NCBI RefSeq assembly: GCF_028769735.1
Contig: NC_088171.1
Span: 72,185,216-72,249,215, forward strand
Length of the DNA stretch: 64,000 bases
Direction of reading: 5' to 3'
From: Zonotrichia leucophrys gambelii
Lineage: Eukaryota; Chordata; Aves; Passeriformes; Passerellidae
Shown: one piece after another, positions 57,101 through 64,000 of the stretch
Position numbering within the stretch: the stretch's first letter is position 1
Layout of the letters: every line of letters starts with the position of its first letter
The notes under the pieces: generated by a model
What the model was told of the DNA's origin: nothing
What the model saw: the letters and a program-made list of their open reading frames with translations, nothing else
Database searches by the model: none
Program-made: the position numbers and the translations under genes

Positions 57101-59276
57101 CTTAGGAACAAAAAATCAATGACATTTATACATTATGTGTTGTTTCTATGCTTTACAACAGAAAGTGTAATATAGTACAAATAGGTGGAAGAACAACTTT
57201 TAAAAATAATGTACTTTTTTATCTTTCTGACTCCTTTTGAGACTGTCTTGGTTTTCTGGTCCAACTAGACCATTTTTAAACTGTCTCTCAGCAAATTTGT
57301 TCTGCATGAATATTCATTTCCCCATCAGTCCCTCTGAAGTCAATAGCTGGTACCCTAATTCTGCAGTAGAAAAAATGGGAGGCTGATGAAGTTCAATGTC
57401 AAAATTCACAATGACAATGAGACTGTAGGATCACCTCAGGACCATATGCTTTATCTTTGAACAAAAAGATCCCCATTACCCTGACTACCCTCAGCAGACT
57501 GTGAAACAGGAGAGTGTGTGGAGGACTGCTGTCTTTCAATTTGTTGCCTTTTTTTTTGTCTTTGACTCCATGTTTCATACCTGTTTGGTTTTTTTTCCTT
57601 CACTGTCTCATCTTCAGGTTTTGTTTTTGCTCTCTTTAGGTAAATTTTCTCCCAGCTCTTATCATCTACCCCCATTTAATGCCATTTCCCTCTCCTTTCC
57701 ATCTTGATTCCTCTTTATAAAGCTTCCGTTCCTTCCATCTCTGTCTTTCTAGTTCTTTCCTCTTACTCTCTTCTGTTTTGGTATCTTTTCTTGCCCTCTT
57801 ATCTTCCTTCTCTATTTCTCCTCTCTGAGGACTCTCTGCCTTTGGCCTTTTCCTGTAGATTGGGCTCAATGGTACCTTTCATGAATGCTGATTATCCTGG
57901 CTGGAGTTCTATGAGTATTACACCAGCTGAGTAGCTCTTCATTTGAATGATGCCTTGCAGCCATTTAGCAGGAAAGGAATGCTGCATCCAACTTTGACTG
58001 ACAGCTGACTGGCAGGCAAGAAAAGCAGCCACCATCTCTCATGGGAATGCTCAGAAGCTTGCAGAGGGAGATAAAATGTCAAATCACTGTGATCTGCAGC
58101 CTTTGCTAAGAGGCTTGAGAGATCAAATTAGATCAGATACAACCCCATTTTTGTTTGGAAAACCAGGCTGTATTGTTTCTGCTTTGAATGTCATCATCAG
58201 TAGCATAATTTCTGCATTCTGCAAGACATATTCCTATAGACTGTGGCACCTTGGGCAGTATAGACTCTCTTTAGGCTCTTGACACAGGTGCATTGCTCTA
58301 CAGATTACATAAAGTCTGTCACCTACATGTGAGTCTGCTGCTCAGGGAGGTGGATGTTCTCAGAGTAAAGCTGTAACTTTTCTTTTTAAAATTTTTTTTA
58401 CCCTTTCCCAGCTAACAGTATGCTTTGAGATTAGAAACTTTCAGCTGCCTGTTGCTTCTTAGTGTACAAGCACAGTGTGCTTCAACCATGCTTTGTAGTA
58501 GCATGGCTGGTGGTGTGAAGGTCATTTCACACAGATCGGTGCACCACGAAACCTCATCAGAAAATGGCTGTAGCATTGCTGTGTGCAGTGGGTAATAAAA
58601 AGGAAAACCACTACCTTTAGCTGGGTAGAGAGAATCCTTACCAAAAATGTAAGTACTGGGAATCCCAACTTAGCTCTAAACCTCTCCTGGTTTAAATAGT
58701 TTGACTACAGCAAAATTAGTAAGCACACGGGAAAACACATATCCCAGTTTAAAGCTAAAAATCTAGCCTATAATTAAGCTGCATTATTTCCAGACACAAA
58801 ACAAAATGCAAAATCTTTAATAGAATTGCTAGTGATTTGCCATGGGACTTCCTGGTTAAATGAAGACTTGTTGATTACATTCTGAAACTGAAGTGCACAG
58901 ACCTCTCCACTGAATTACTCCTCAGCAGAGGCTGGGCACACAGAACACGAACTAAAAGTTGTAGCAGGCATTGTTCTTCCCTACTTGCTAATGCTGGCTT
59001 TCCAGTGCTTCTAAAATCAAAACATAGATGCATATGAAAGTAACTTACCTTGCCAACATACTGGTAGTCAGTTCCTGTGTATTCCTCCAATAAAAAGAAC
59101 TGATTCCACATCCAGCTCCTTTTGGAACGATGGAGGTCTTGCCTGCTGTTTCCAGGCAACACCAAAACCTTTTCCTTTTCTGGAAAGCCGCTAGTCCTTT
59201 TGGATAATGGAGTTAAGAAACTTTGGTGGGGCTGACCAGCCCAAAACAGCAGCCAGAAGCAATGGTAAGTTCTCAT
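14611..59276 (-). CDS. CDH6: CDH6, cadherin-6 (type II classical cadherin), full coding span of 11 coding exons
   Basis: Calcium-dependent homophilic cell-cell adhesion protein of the plasma membrane that links to actin through catenins; known in developing kidney, brain and neural crest. Coding join (minus strand, transcript order): 59276-59049, 37748-37454, 36012-35893, 33940-33773, 32253-32066, 30725-30472, 24736-24600, 20142-20021, 19221-19104, 19016-18765, 15101-14611. This gives 2,373 nt, 790 residues plus TAA, with every junction GT-AG and in frame. Visible parts: signal peptide about 1-18; prodomain ending RSKR at 50-53; mature start SWMWNQFF with Trp55 and Trp57; five EC repeats with LDRE and DxNDN calcium motifs; membrane helix about 615-636; tail 637-790. 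CDH6 is chosen over CDH9, CDH10 or CDH18 because signal peptide, prodomain and tail match CDH6 as I recall it. No frameshift or internal stop was found. Sequons at N165, N255, N437, N455 and N536. Confidence 0.96.
15102..18764 (-). other. CDH6: CDH6 intron 11
   Basis: 3,663 bp between exons 11 and 12. Holds a T/G-rich stretch at about 16406-16500 and the compound TATATC microsatellite at 18144-18354. No other gene or repeat recognised. Confidence 0.9.
18144..18354. repeat. Compound microsatellite: (TATATC)n followed by (TATATATC)n
   Basis: About 80 bp of a 6-bp unit TATATC (roughly 13 copies) changes at an ATCATC interruption near 18224 into about 115 bp of an 8-bp unit CTATATAT (roughly 14 copies), ending with a partial 6-bp unit. 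It lies in intron 11, about 410 nt past the exon 11 donor. The Ile/Tyr-rich ORFs across it are artefacts of the repeat. Confidence 0.97.
18765..19016 (-). CDS. CDH6: CDH6 exon 11: rest of EC5 and most of the membrane helix (residues 544-628)
   Basis: 252 nt. Acceptor GTGTTTCCAG; reads [17 protein letters not shown], then [15 protein letters not shown], the cysteine-rich membrane-proximal [18 protein letters not shown] typical of EC5, and the start of the hydrophobic helix [14 protein letters not shown]. Donor GTAAGT; splits Val628. Confidence 0.96.
19017..19103 (-). other. CDH6: CDH6 intron 10, only 87 bp
   Basis: Runs from GTGAATTTCTAGG to GTGTTTCCAG. Close to the minimum size for a vertebrate intron; all other introns in this gene are about 0.8 to 21 kb. 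Confidence 0.93.
19104..19221 (-). CDS. CDH6: CDH6 exon 10: EC5, first part (residues 505-544)
   Basis: 118 nt. Acceptor TTGTTTCAG; reads [39 protein letters not shown] plus one base, with sequon NFT at 536-538. Donor GTGAAT. It is separated from exon 11 by only 87 bp. Confidence 0.95.
19222..20020 (-). other. CDH6: CDH6 intron 9
   Basis: 799 bp, GTGTGT to TTTCAG. Nothing distinctive; plus-strand ORFs here have no domain. Confidence 0.9.
20021..20142 (-). CDS. CDH6: CDH6 exon 9: end of EC4, start of EC5 (residues 464-504)
   Basis: 122 nt. Acceptor CATTTCAG; reads [17 protein letters not shown], the EC4/EC5 linker VNDNAPEF, then [14 protein letters not shown]. Donor GTGTGT is weak but gives the family's usual exon length and an in-frame join. 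Confidence 0.95.
21437..21515. repeat. Imperfect short tandem repeat, three copies
   Basis: ATTCATTATAGTAGCTTG at 21437-21454 recurs with one change (AGCAGC) at 21475-21491 and without it at 21498-21515. AT-rich local duplication in intron 8. Confidence 0.85.
23022..23050. repeat. CAA trinucleotide run followed by poly-A
   Basis: About six CAA units then ten A in intron 8. Simple repeat. Confidence 0.9.
24600..24736 (-). CDS. CDH6: CDH6 exon 8: core of EC4 (residues 418-464)
   Basis: 137 nt. Acceptor ATTTGCAG; reads [35 protein letters not shown] and [10 protein letters not shown], with sequons at N437 and N455 and the LDRE calcium motif. Donor GTAAGT. It has no long ATG-started ORF of its own and was found from the conserved exon length and cadherin motifs. 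Confidence 0.95.
24737..30471 (-). other. CDH6: CDH6 intron 7
   Basis: 5,735 bp, AT-rich, with a slightly GC-richer patch at about 25,600-25,900. No gene, RNA or transposon recognised. Confidence 0.88.
30472..30725 (-). CDS. CDH6: CDH6 exon 7: end of EC3, start of EC4 (residues 334-418)
   Basis: 254 nt. A strong T-rich acceptor ending CTTCCCAG precedes [16 protein letters not shown]. The exon contains [18 protein letters not shown], the EC3/EC4 linker EDVDEPPMF and [12 protein letters not shown]. Donor GTAAGC; it ends phase 2, splitting Lys418. Confidence 0.96.
30726..32065 (-). other. CDH6: CDH6 intron 6
   Basis: 1,340 bp from weak donor GTACAA to a strong T-rich acceptor at exon 7. Nothing else recognised. 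Confidence 0.9.
32066..32253 (-). CDS. CDH6: CDH6 exon 6: EC3, first part (residues 271-333)
   Basis: 188 nt. Acceptor TGCTGTAG; reads [18 protein letters not shown], then the calcium motif [12 protein letters not shown], and ends EGIITVKK before a weak donor GTACAA. Ends phase 0. Reading on past the donor gives no cadherin sequence, which supports the border. Confidence 0.95.
32254..33772 (-). other. CDH6: CDH6 intron 5
   Basis: 1,519 bp. Includes a roughly 70-nt nearly pure purine tract on the + strand at 33026-33095 (A- and GA-rich). No gene recognised. Confidence 0.9.
33026..33095. repeat. Polypurine (GA-rich) low-complexity tract
   Basis: Purines interrupted by only a few T on the + strand, including AGAGAGAAAGAAGGAAG and AGAGAGAGAG. 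In the CDH6 transcript it is a polypyrimidine tract in intron 5, about 700 nt past the exon 5 donor. Confidence 0.8.
33773..33940 (-). CDS. CDH6: CDH6 exon 5: EC2, second half (residues 215-271)
   Basis: 168 nt, phase 1 to phase 1. Acceptor TGTTTACAG; reads [18 protein letters not shown], then the glycine-rich [12 protein letters not shown], sequon NIT at 255-257 and the EC2/EC3 linker [11 protein letters not shown]. Donor GTATGG. This exon appears identical or nearly so to human as I recall it, the most conserved extracellular exon here. Confidence 0.96.
33941..35892 (-). other. CDH6: CDH6 intron 4
   Basis: 1,952 bp, donor GTCAGG, acceptor TGTTTACAG. AT-rich, nothing recognised. Confidence 0.9.
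35893..36012 (-). CDS. CDH6: CDH6 exon 4: EC2, first half (residues 175-215)
   Basis: Standard 120-nt cadherin exon. Acceptor CATTGCAG; reads [17 protein letters not shown] and ends with SVESET plus one base before GTCAGG. The DADD motif contributes to calcium binding between EC1 and EC2. Phase 1 at both ends. Confidence 0.96.
36013..37453 (-). other. CDH6: CDH6 intron 3
   Basis: 1,441 bp. Contains a 16-bp exact tandem duplication next to a 10-bp-arm hairpin (36347-36404), about 340 nt upstream of exon 4 in transcript order. Otherwise plain AT-rich sequence. Confidence 0.9.
36347..36404. repeat. Tandem 16-bp duplication joined to a hairpin
   Basis: ACTCTTAAAGTATTTG occurs twice head to tail (36347-36362, 36363-36378). 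Next, CACTTATACT (36380-36389) and AGTATAAGTG (36395-36404) form perfect 10-bp inverted arms around a 5-nt loop. The hairpin seems to contain a diverged third copy. Confidence 0.9.
37454..37748 (-). CDS. CDH6: CDH6 exon 3: most of EC1 and start of EC2 (residues 77-175)
   Basis: The 295-nt length is standard for this exon of classical cadherins. It follows CACCAG and reads [18 protein letters not shown], includes the calcium motif LDREEKP and the EC1/EC2 linker DINDNEP, and ends PEMSDV plus one base before GTAGGT. EC1 carries strand-swap adhesion specificity. Two oddities: KGD at 83-85 where human has RGD, and a sequon NAS at 165-167. The acceptor polypyrimidine tract is a 26-T run (37768-37793 on the + strand as A). 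Confidence 0.96.
37768..37793. repeat. 26-A homopolymer (26 T in the CDH6 transcript), exon 3 acceptor tract
   Basis: Uninterrupted run of 26 A on the + strand ending 20 nt from the exon 3 border. In the transcript it is the polypyrimidine tract, followed by ATTTCCATTTCACCACCAG. Confidence 0.95.
42411..42700. other. GC-rich, CpG-poor patch in intron 2
   Basis: A sharp rise in G+C against AT-rich flanks, with recurring GGGC, CTGGG and GGGCAGG words and very few CpG. It may be a decayed repeat or minisatellite; I do not recognise the family. Contains a G-quadruplex-type motif at 42652-42674. ORFs on both strands reflect composition and are not credible genes. Confidence 0.6.
45394..45466. repeat. 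T-rich low-complexity tract
   Basis: Long T runs broken by G on the + strand; A-rich in the CDH6 transcript, so a possible site of oligo-dT internal priming in cDNA libraries. Confidence 0.9.
45976..46032 (-). mobile_element. CR1 LINE scrap, extreme 3' end
   Basis: AATCATTGAATCACTGAG followed by TTGGAAGGGATTTAACAGG, GATCGTCGAGTAATCC on the + strand resembles the antisense CR1 terminus (AATCATAGAATCAT, GGTTGGAAGGGACC, GATCATCTAGTCC). Same orientation as the copy at 5.9 kb. Too short for certainty. Confidence 0.65.
50590..50960 (+). mobile_element. Decayed CR1-type LINE ORF2 endonuclease fragment, frameshifted
   Basis: On the + strand one frame reads [40 protein letters not shown] and [13 protein letters not shown]. 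After a frame change it continues [19 protein letters not shown]. This follows the endonuclease of avian CR1/jockey-like ORF2, whose GDFNHPDICWK block and following RRFLE...LTQ...EPTR..ALLDL order it matches. It lies antisense to CDH6, has at least one frameshift and lacks the reverse transcriptase, so it is dead. The edges are approximate. Confidence 0.78.
51111..51158. repeat. 27-bp tandem duplication
   Basis: A 21-bp word beginning GGGGAAAGTTCTTAAATTC occurs at 51111-51131 and again unchanged at 51138-51158, with the 6-nt spacer GTCTTT between. Exact identity suggests a recent duplication. Confidence 0.92.
53900..53925 (+). other. G-run cluster, canonical G-quadruplex motif
   Basis: GGGGGGGG-N4-GGG-N2-GGG-N2-GGGG on the + strand (the template strand for CDH6), directly upstream of a T run. 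It meets the four-tract, short-loop rule for G-quadruplex formation. Confidence 0.8.
59049..59276 (-). CDS. CDH6: CDH6 exon 2, coding part: signal peptide, prodomain, start of EC1 (residues 1-76)
   Basis: Begins [16 protein letters not shown], a hydrophobic leader. The prodomain includes [14 protein letters not shown] and ends with the dibasic furin-type RSKR (50-53). The mature protein starts [15 protein letters not shown]; Trp55 and Trp57 are mature positions 2 and 4, the pair that swaps into the partner's pocket in type II cadherins. The start is the ATG at 59276-59274; the GTG just upstream would not normally initiate in a vertebrate. Context is GTGATGA, with G at -3. The exon ends GGC AAG followed by a strong GTAAGT donor (59048), phase 0. 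Confidence 0.95.
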
Positions 59277-59404
59277 CACGGCAACACAAGTAGGTCTAAA
59301 TAATGATTTTTTGTCTTGTCCTCAAATTAACCTACTTTACTGCACTAAATCCAATCTCATGCCGTCTTCCTTCTTTAAATAGTCTTTGCAGTCTCAAAGG
59401 ATCT
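59277..59404 (-). other. CDH6: Probable 5' UTR portion of CDH6 exon 2
   Basis: Upstream of the ATG the best 3' splice site on the minus strand is the pyrimidine-rich TTATTTTTCTTTCCAG whose AG is at 59406-59405, with a branch-point-like GCTAAAA about 25 nt before it. That would place 128 nt of 5' UTR in this exon. A weaker AG at 59297-59296 would leave only 19 nt. The segment contains a short upstream ORF. Boundary inferred from splice-site quality only. Confidence 0.55.
59337..59360 (-). CDS. Short upstream ORF (7 codons plus stop) in the probable 5' UTR
   Basis: On the minus strand ATG AGA TTG GAT TTA GTG CAG TAA reads MRLDLVQ and stops about 60 nt before the CDH6 ATG. It lies in the mRNA only if the strong acceptor at 59405 is used. 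The ATG context is GGCATGA (G at -3). Translation is not shown; it may be a chance ORF. Confidence 0.25.
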   Translation of the reverse strand: MRLDLVQ

Positions 59405-62400
59405 CTGGAAAGAAAAATAACAACTCTTTTAGCATTTCCAAAGGTACTTAACTGTCATCACTGCAGCAATAAGTCCACAAGGTGAATGAGTAATAATGAT
59501 TGCTGAAAACCTGGGCTGTTTCTGATTCAAAAATGTTGCAAATGGTCCTATAAATGATCTGAGTGGATCCATATCAAGTATGGGGAAGGAGTCATGATGT
59601 TTGGATTCAGGGTATGTGTGGGTCCCCTTTAATCCCATTTGCTTCCCCTCATTTATAAAGGCAAGCCAAGTATTTCTCTTTTTACTGTCTGAACTTTGGG
59701 ATGTAACTGATTACCTTCTTACTGGGGATCTTGATGAGGTCACCATATTACATTAAAGAAGTGCTAGCAAAACTGCACACTGTCTTCCCAGGAGCATTCT
59801 GTTGCTATAGTTATGGACTGAAAAGACTGGACTTAACTTCAGAATTTTTCCCTCACATTTAAGGAGTTTTGCCTTTTACTCTGTCTAGAAAGGAATCAAC
59901 CCGGCTTAACAGGTTAGTGAAATAAATGTGTGTATTTATCAATACCTCACACATAATAGACCTGCTTGTTATTGCATAGGAGATGAAGTGGACATTTTGG
60001 TTTTCTCATTATCTATGGCCAGAGTTTTGAATCTTTAAATACATAGTTATGAATGTAAATGCTTTCACGAATAACTTCTAAAAATAGAAAACAAACTGCA
60101 GCTAGTTCATTGCTACCTGTGGGTTTTTACTATCTACTGCTTCCTACTGTTACAATACTAAATATCAGTGCACCTACAAAATAATTACAAAAATTATCTC
60201 TGTCTCTGAATACTGCATAATTTTTAACATGCAAAAAGCTTGCACTACAGATACAGTACCCCAGAGTACTGTGGACAGCTCTTCTGTTTTTGAAAAAGCT
60301 GAAAGCTTCTATTCAAAAGGAGGAAAATATACTATGTGTCTCAGGTAACCAGTGCCTAATGAACAGCTTTGGAACATTTTAGAATGTGAAGAAATCTGAA
60401 TTAGTTGACAGAAACATTCCACAACATATATTTTTGTTGTAAACACTTCATTGAATTTTTAGTTCAAACAGATCTATAACCTCAGAGAAGGATAATTTGA
60501 TTAATTTTCATTTTCTTTCTCACTGATGCTCTTTGAAAAAAAGTTAGTTTTTTTTTTTTCAGCATTCTGATCAAAACCCAATAAATCATTCTGAACCAGC
60601 TCAAGATTCAATACAGCATCTCTCAGTATTTGGACTGTGGATAACACTCTGACTGTATGAAATTGAAGAGAAATTTTTTTTGTTTCATTGTGCTTCACGA
60701 AACACTTCTTGGATCATATTCTACATCAAAGATGATTTTTTCACCTATAGTATGTTTTTGTCTATTTAAAGGTGTACATTAGACAGAATTTAGCCTTTGA
60801 GATATGCTGAAGGAGTTACAGCACCTGCAATGCCTCGGATTAACTACTCTTCTCTCTCTGTTGTTGTTCTTGGTAATAAATTGTATGAAACAACCTCAAG
60901 TCTCTTAGAATTCCTGTTAGTAAATAATTTTCTATAAAGAAATAGCACCTAGCTTTTATATGAATAGTAAGTAATACAACAGAACTGTTCAAACAATATC
61001 ATTTTACTGCTTCAAAAGGTAAAATACTGTTAAGAGGTAACCTCTGTGTGAGAAGGAGTAAGATTTTTAGCATTAAGAGGAAGAATATAAATAATAAAAT
61101 TAATTCTGACACAGTGTAATTTCTTCTGCAGAAGAGGGAAGGGTTGTAGCCAGCTTTCTTATTAGCCAGGGAAAGACAACTTTGTCCTGCAGGTCATGGG
61201 AGCTGTGTCCACACACAGCTTTGAGTTTGTGAGAGAGACACAGATCCCTGGGTGTATTCACACATGCACGTAACCATAGACACAGAGAGAGAACAGCAAG
61301 AACAGAGCTGCATTCACAACAAGACCTTCCCAGAGGAGGAACAGGGAAAGCTGGCATAACTAAGCTTTACAATGTGTTCAACAATTGCTTTCAGTTCAAC
61401 TGATGGAGCAGCAGCAAACCAGAGTGCAGGCTGCTAGAGCAGGACACAAGCAGCAGGTTCAGCAGATTCAGACACCAGGATAGGGAGAGCTGAGGTGGCT
61501 TTAACCCTCTCCATGTCTATAGTCTCTTTTCTCCTCCTCCTGTACCCTTCTGACCCATGTAAGGTCCTGTCCTTTACGGCCCTGCCAACATCGATTATTA
61601 CCCTGGCTCCCATTTGACTGTATTCAAGTGGACATCTTCCTTCATGTGGTATGGAAGAGGAAACTGTGTCTCACACAACATTTCTGACTTCCATTTTTCT
61701 TGCCAGGTTGCTCTGGGACCTGCCCAGGTGAGTAAGTACTGCCCCAGCACCTGGTGAGCTGCCATGTACCAGGATGGACATATCAGGATCATCTGTGTTT
61801 GGAGGGCAGATGTGGAAAGATGTAGGGAGTACAGCACATGAGCAAACCTACTACTTTGCTATTAGGGAGGTCTGCCTGTATTTTTGAGGCATAAGGAAGT
61901 GAAAATCTCACCTGACAGGCTCCTCTATGGCCAGATCCTGTGGTGGGGCTCCATACCTCTGCTCCCGCACGTAACATTTCCAGAGAAGTGCTGCCTGGAC
62001 CAGCATTACCTAGGTGGGATTTGTGCCAGCCTTTTAAAGGATCAGTCCTTCAAATACCAATTGCCAGGAAACAATTATTCCTGTGGGGGAATTTTCTGCA
62101 CTTGAAGTCAGCTATATTTCACAGCTCTGATGTCATGGGAAAGGTTTTATAGTGGCTCATGCTGAATTATAGCTTACAAGAATGACATCATAGCTGTGAA
62201 ATACAGCCCTTTACTCTCCCCTGCAGAGATGTGTCCAAAATGCTGAAATAAGGGCATGATCTGTAATGTCCTTCTTGACTGCACAGCCTTCATGATGCAG
62301 CAGAGCAGCTAAGCCCCAGCAGCTTCCCTGGGAGAGGCAGGAGAGGAGACACACCTGTACAGACCCTGGCTAAAGCGTGCAACTGGGGTAAGTACCAGCT

Positions 62401-64000
62401 GAATCCAGAGTGTCTCTGCCCTATGGGTGCTGATTACTCTTTTATGGGTCATAGTGACAAATTTAAATAGAGTAAATAAACAAGACAGAGCACTACAGTC
62501 TGAGCTGAGCCTTTAGTAGGGTGAGCTCTTGTGGCTCTTAAATGCCATTCTGTGCTCCAGTCCCAGTGTCTCATGCTCCAGAGAGGTCCCTGCAATGGAA
62601 TAGTTTTTCTTGTGCAATCTCTCTTTATTTTGAAAACAAGTCATTCACCAGGGAGATTTTATTTTCTTTAAGTGTAGATGTGCAAATATAACTGATGGGA
62701 CCCAGGGATGGGGGCTGAAATTTTTTCTTCACATTGCACAAAGTCAGGTAAAAAGAGGCACTTTAAACATGGCATTTCTCTCAACCATCAGCTGGTCAGG
62801 TGGCTGGGGAGCTTGCTGTGTAATCAACTGTCAAGAGTGAAAAACAATTTTAGTGTACAACAGCCTCAGACAAGTGGCTTAGCTCTGCCAGCTCAAATGT
62901 ATAGCAAATATGGGCTTTTTTACAAGAAAAGAAGGAATGTGCACATCCAAGATTAAAAAAAAAAAAATCCCAGTCTAACTTTAGCTATGGTCATAGTTAG
63001 GATAAAAGCAATGTCACTTGCAGCTACAGAACTTTCTTCAGTGTGTGACAAGTTGCAGATCTGAAGTTTATGTTCACACCTCTTTGAAAGATTTAAACCT
63101 CAGACAATTGCCTAATCACTATAAGTATCAATTTCAAAATTATTTCCCCCAGGTGATAGTAGTCATAGTCAGCCTTTCTATTCACCCTCTCCAACACTTC
63201 ATTAATGTAATGTCTTAATGTGAGAACTCAGTGCAAATTTACATCCTTTCAGAGCAATATCCAAGTATTTAAAATATAAATCAAAAAGGAAATGCATCCA
63301 TTGGAGTTACTCCTATGAATCAAGGACCCCTGCCCTGGAGATGCATTTCTGGCATAGTGACAGGCATCAGGTACAGATTCCTGACATGAGGAGCCCCAAA
63401 GAGGTTCCACCTCTGCTCCTGCTCAGCTCTGTGCATTGTAATGGTCTTCCCAGCTGGTTGTTGAATAAACCAGACTAGCAAAGAGCCTTCCCATGAGGGG
63501 CATCAGCAAGGAGAGAGAAAACAGCTTTTCCTCATTCCTTTCTGTTCAACCCCATAGTGGTCACTCCATCGGCAGATTCTCAAAGAAATATTCTTTATAA
63601 CACGTACTAGAGTCTGGACTTTAGGATAATTTCTTTTCTGAACCCACGCACTCAAATATGCTACTGTATGAATTTATACATCCTGGATGTTATGGGCTGC
63701 TGATAATTAGATTTTAAATAGCTTCTAAATAGGCTAGCAACCATCGGCGTCTCTAAAGTTTTTGATACCACCTTTAATCAAACAGAACTGGCAGTTTAAT
63801 AAATCCTTTATTCCCTGGCCATTGAGGTACAGTTTCATTGTTTGAGCTCTGCATACAAAGCTTCACAGGTTTGGATTAAGGTCCATTAGCACACTGAATG
63901 AACATCAGCTGTGTTTTGAAGCACTGATAATGTCTCCCTACTCTGTCACAGAAGCTGAATGAGCAGGTGAAAGTTAATATTCGCTTTGGCATTGCATATA
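59405..64000 (-). other. Probable CDH6 intron 1 or upstream sequence, no gene recognised
   Basis: AT-rich with no CpG island, no promoter-like GC-rich block and no credible coding exon on either strand. CDH6 is known to have a noncoding first exon, so the promoter probably lies beyond the right edge. The one distinctive structure is the inverted repeat at 62111-62207. Confidence 0.5.
62111..62207. repeat. Inverted repeat, 26-bp arms, 45-nt spacer
   Basis: Arm 62111-62136 and arm 62182-62207 are reverse complements at 24 of 26 positions. The core TATTTCACAGCT recurs as AGCTGTGAAATA, with TGATGTCAT paired to ATGACATCA at the inner ends. It may be a transposon remnant, a transcript hairpin or a dimeric factor site. 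Family not recognised. Confidence 0.85.

Larger units (their letters stand above)
37749..59048 (-). other. CDH6: CDH6 intron 2 (21.3 kb)
   Basis: The largest intron within the coding region, separating signal peptide and prodomain from EC1. It holds the 26-T acceptor tract, a GC-rich patch at 42.4-42.7 kb, T-rich low complexity at 45.4 kb, a CR1 3' scrap at 46.0 kb, a decayed CR1 endonuclease at 50.6-51.0 kb, a 27-bp duplication at 51.1 kb, a G-run cluster at 53.9 kb and a pyrimidine-rich stretch at 57.5-57.9 kb. No independent gene is supported. Large 5' introns often carry enhancers, but none can be named from this sequence. Confidence 0.9.

Noticed and set aside
59277..59279. GTG as the CDH6 start, giving an extra leading residue
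   Set aside because: Vertebrate genes start at ATG; the next codon is ATG and matches the known N terminus.
1..64000. A novel multigene system, CRISPR array, tRNA or rRNA gene
   Set aside because: The window is a single vertebrate gene with introns; no spaced direct-repeat arrays, cloverleaf genes or clustered ORFs were seen.

Overview
This is a window of vertebrate nuclear DNA, almost certainly from a bird. It is AT-rich, exons are short and far apart with GT-AG borders, and the recognisable dispersed repeats are CR1 LINE fragments of avian type. One protein-coding gene is supported: CDH6 (cadherin-6, K-cadherin; the chick orthologue is called cadherin-6B), a type II classical cadherin on the minus strand. 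The species or bird order cannot be fixed from the sequence alone.

All eleven coding exons are present between 59276 (ATG) and 14611 (TAA). Their coding lengths, in transcript order, are 228, 295, 120, 168, 188, 254, 137, 122, 118, 252 and 491 nt. They join in frame to 2,373 nt, or 790 codons plus stop, the length I recall for human CDH6. All ten introns between coding exons start GT and end AG. The predicted protein has a signal peptide, a prodomain ending in a furin-type RSKR site, a mature N terminus with the paired tryptophans of type II cadherins, five extracellular cadherin (EC) repeats, one membrane helix, and a cytoplasmic tail with p120-catenin and beta-catenin binding segments.

Layout in + coordinates: 1 to about 8.4 kb is downstream flank with one 0.5-kb CR1 copy. 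About 8.4 to 14.6 kb probably holds the long 3' UTR. From 14.6 to 20.1 kb lie exons 12 to 9 (tail, membrane helix, EC5, end of EC4). From 24.6 to 37.7 kb lie exons 8 to 3 (EC4 back to EC1). From 37.7 to 59.0 kb is the 21.3-kb intron 2, with repeats, two G-quadruplex-type G-runs and a decayed CR1 endonuclease. Exon 2 (start codon and prodomain) is at 59.05 to 59.4 kb. From 59.4 to 64 kb is probably intron 1. No CpG island or promoter is visible, so the noncoding first exon and promoter probably lie beyond the right edge.

I found no novel multigene system, RNA gene, CRISPR array or operon. The points most worth checking are a KGD tripeptide where human CDH6 has RGD in EC1, an extra N-glycosylation sequon at the EC1/EC2 boundary, an Arg-to-Trp change next to the membrane, a 26-T homopolymer in the exon 3 acceptor, a possible upstream ORF in the 5' UTR, and a 26-bp-arm inverted repeat at 62.1 kb. 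Comparisons with human are from memory and need alignment.
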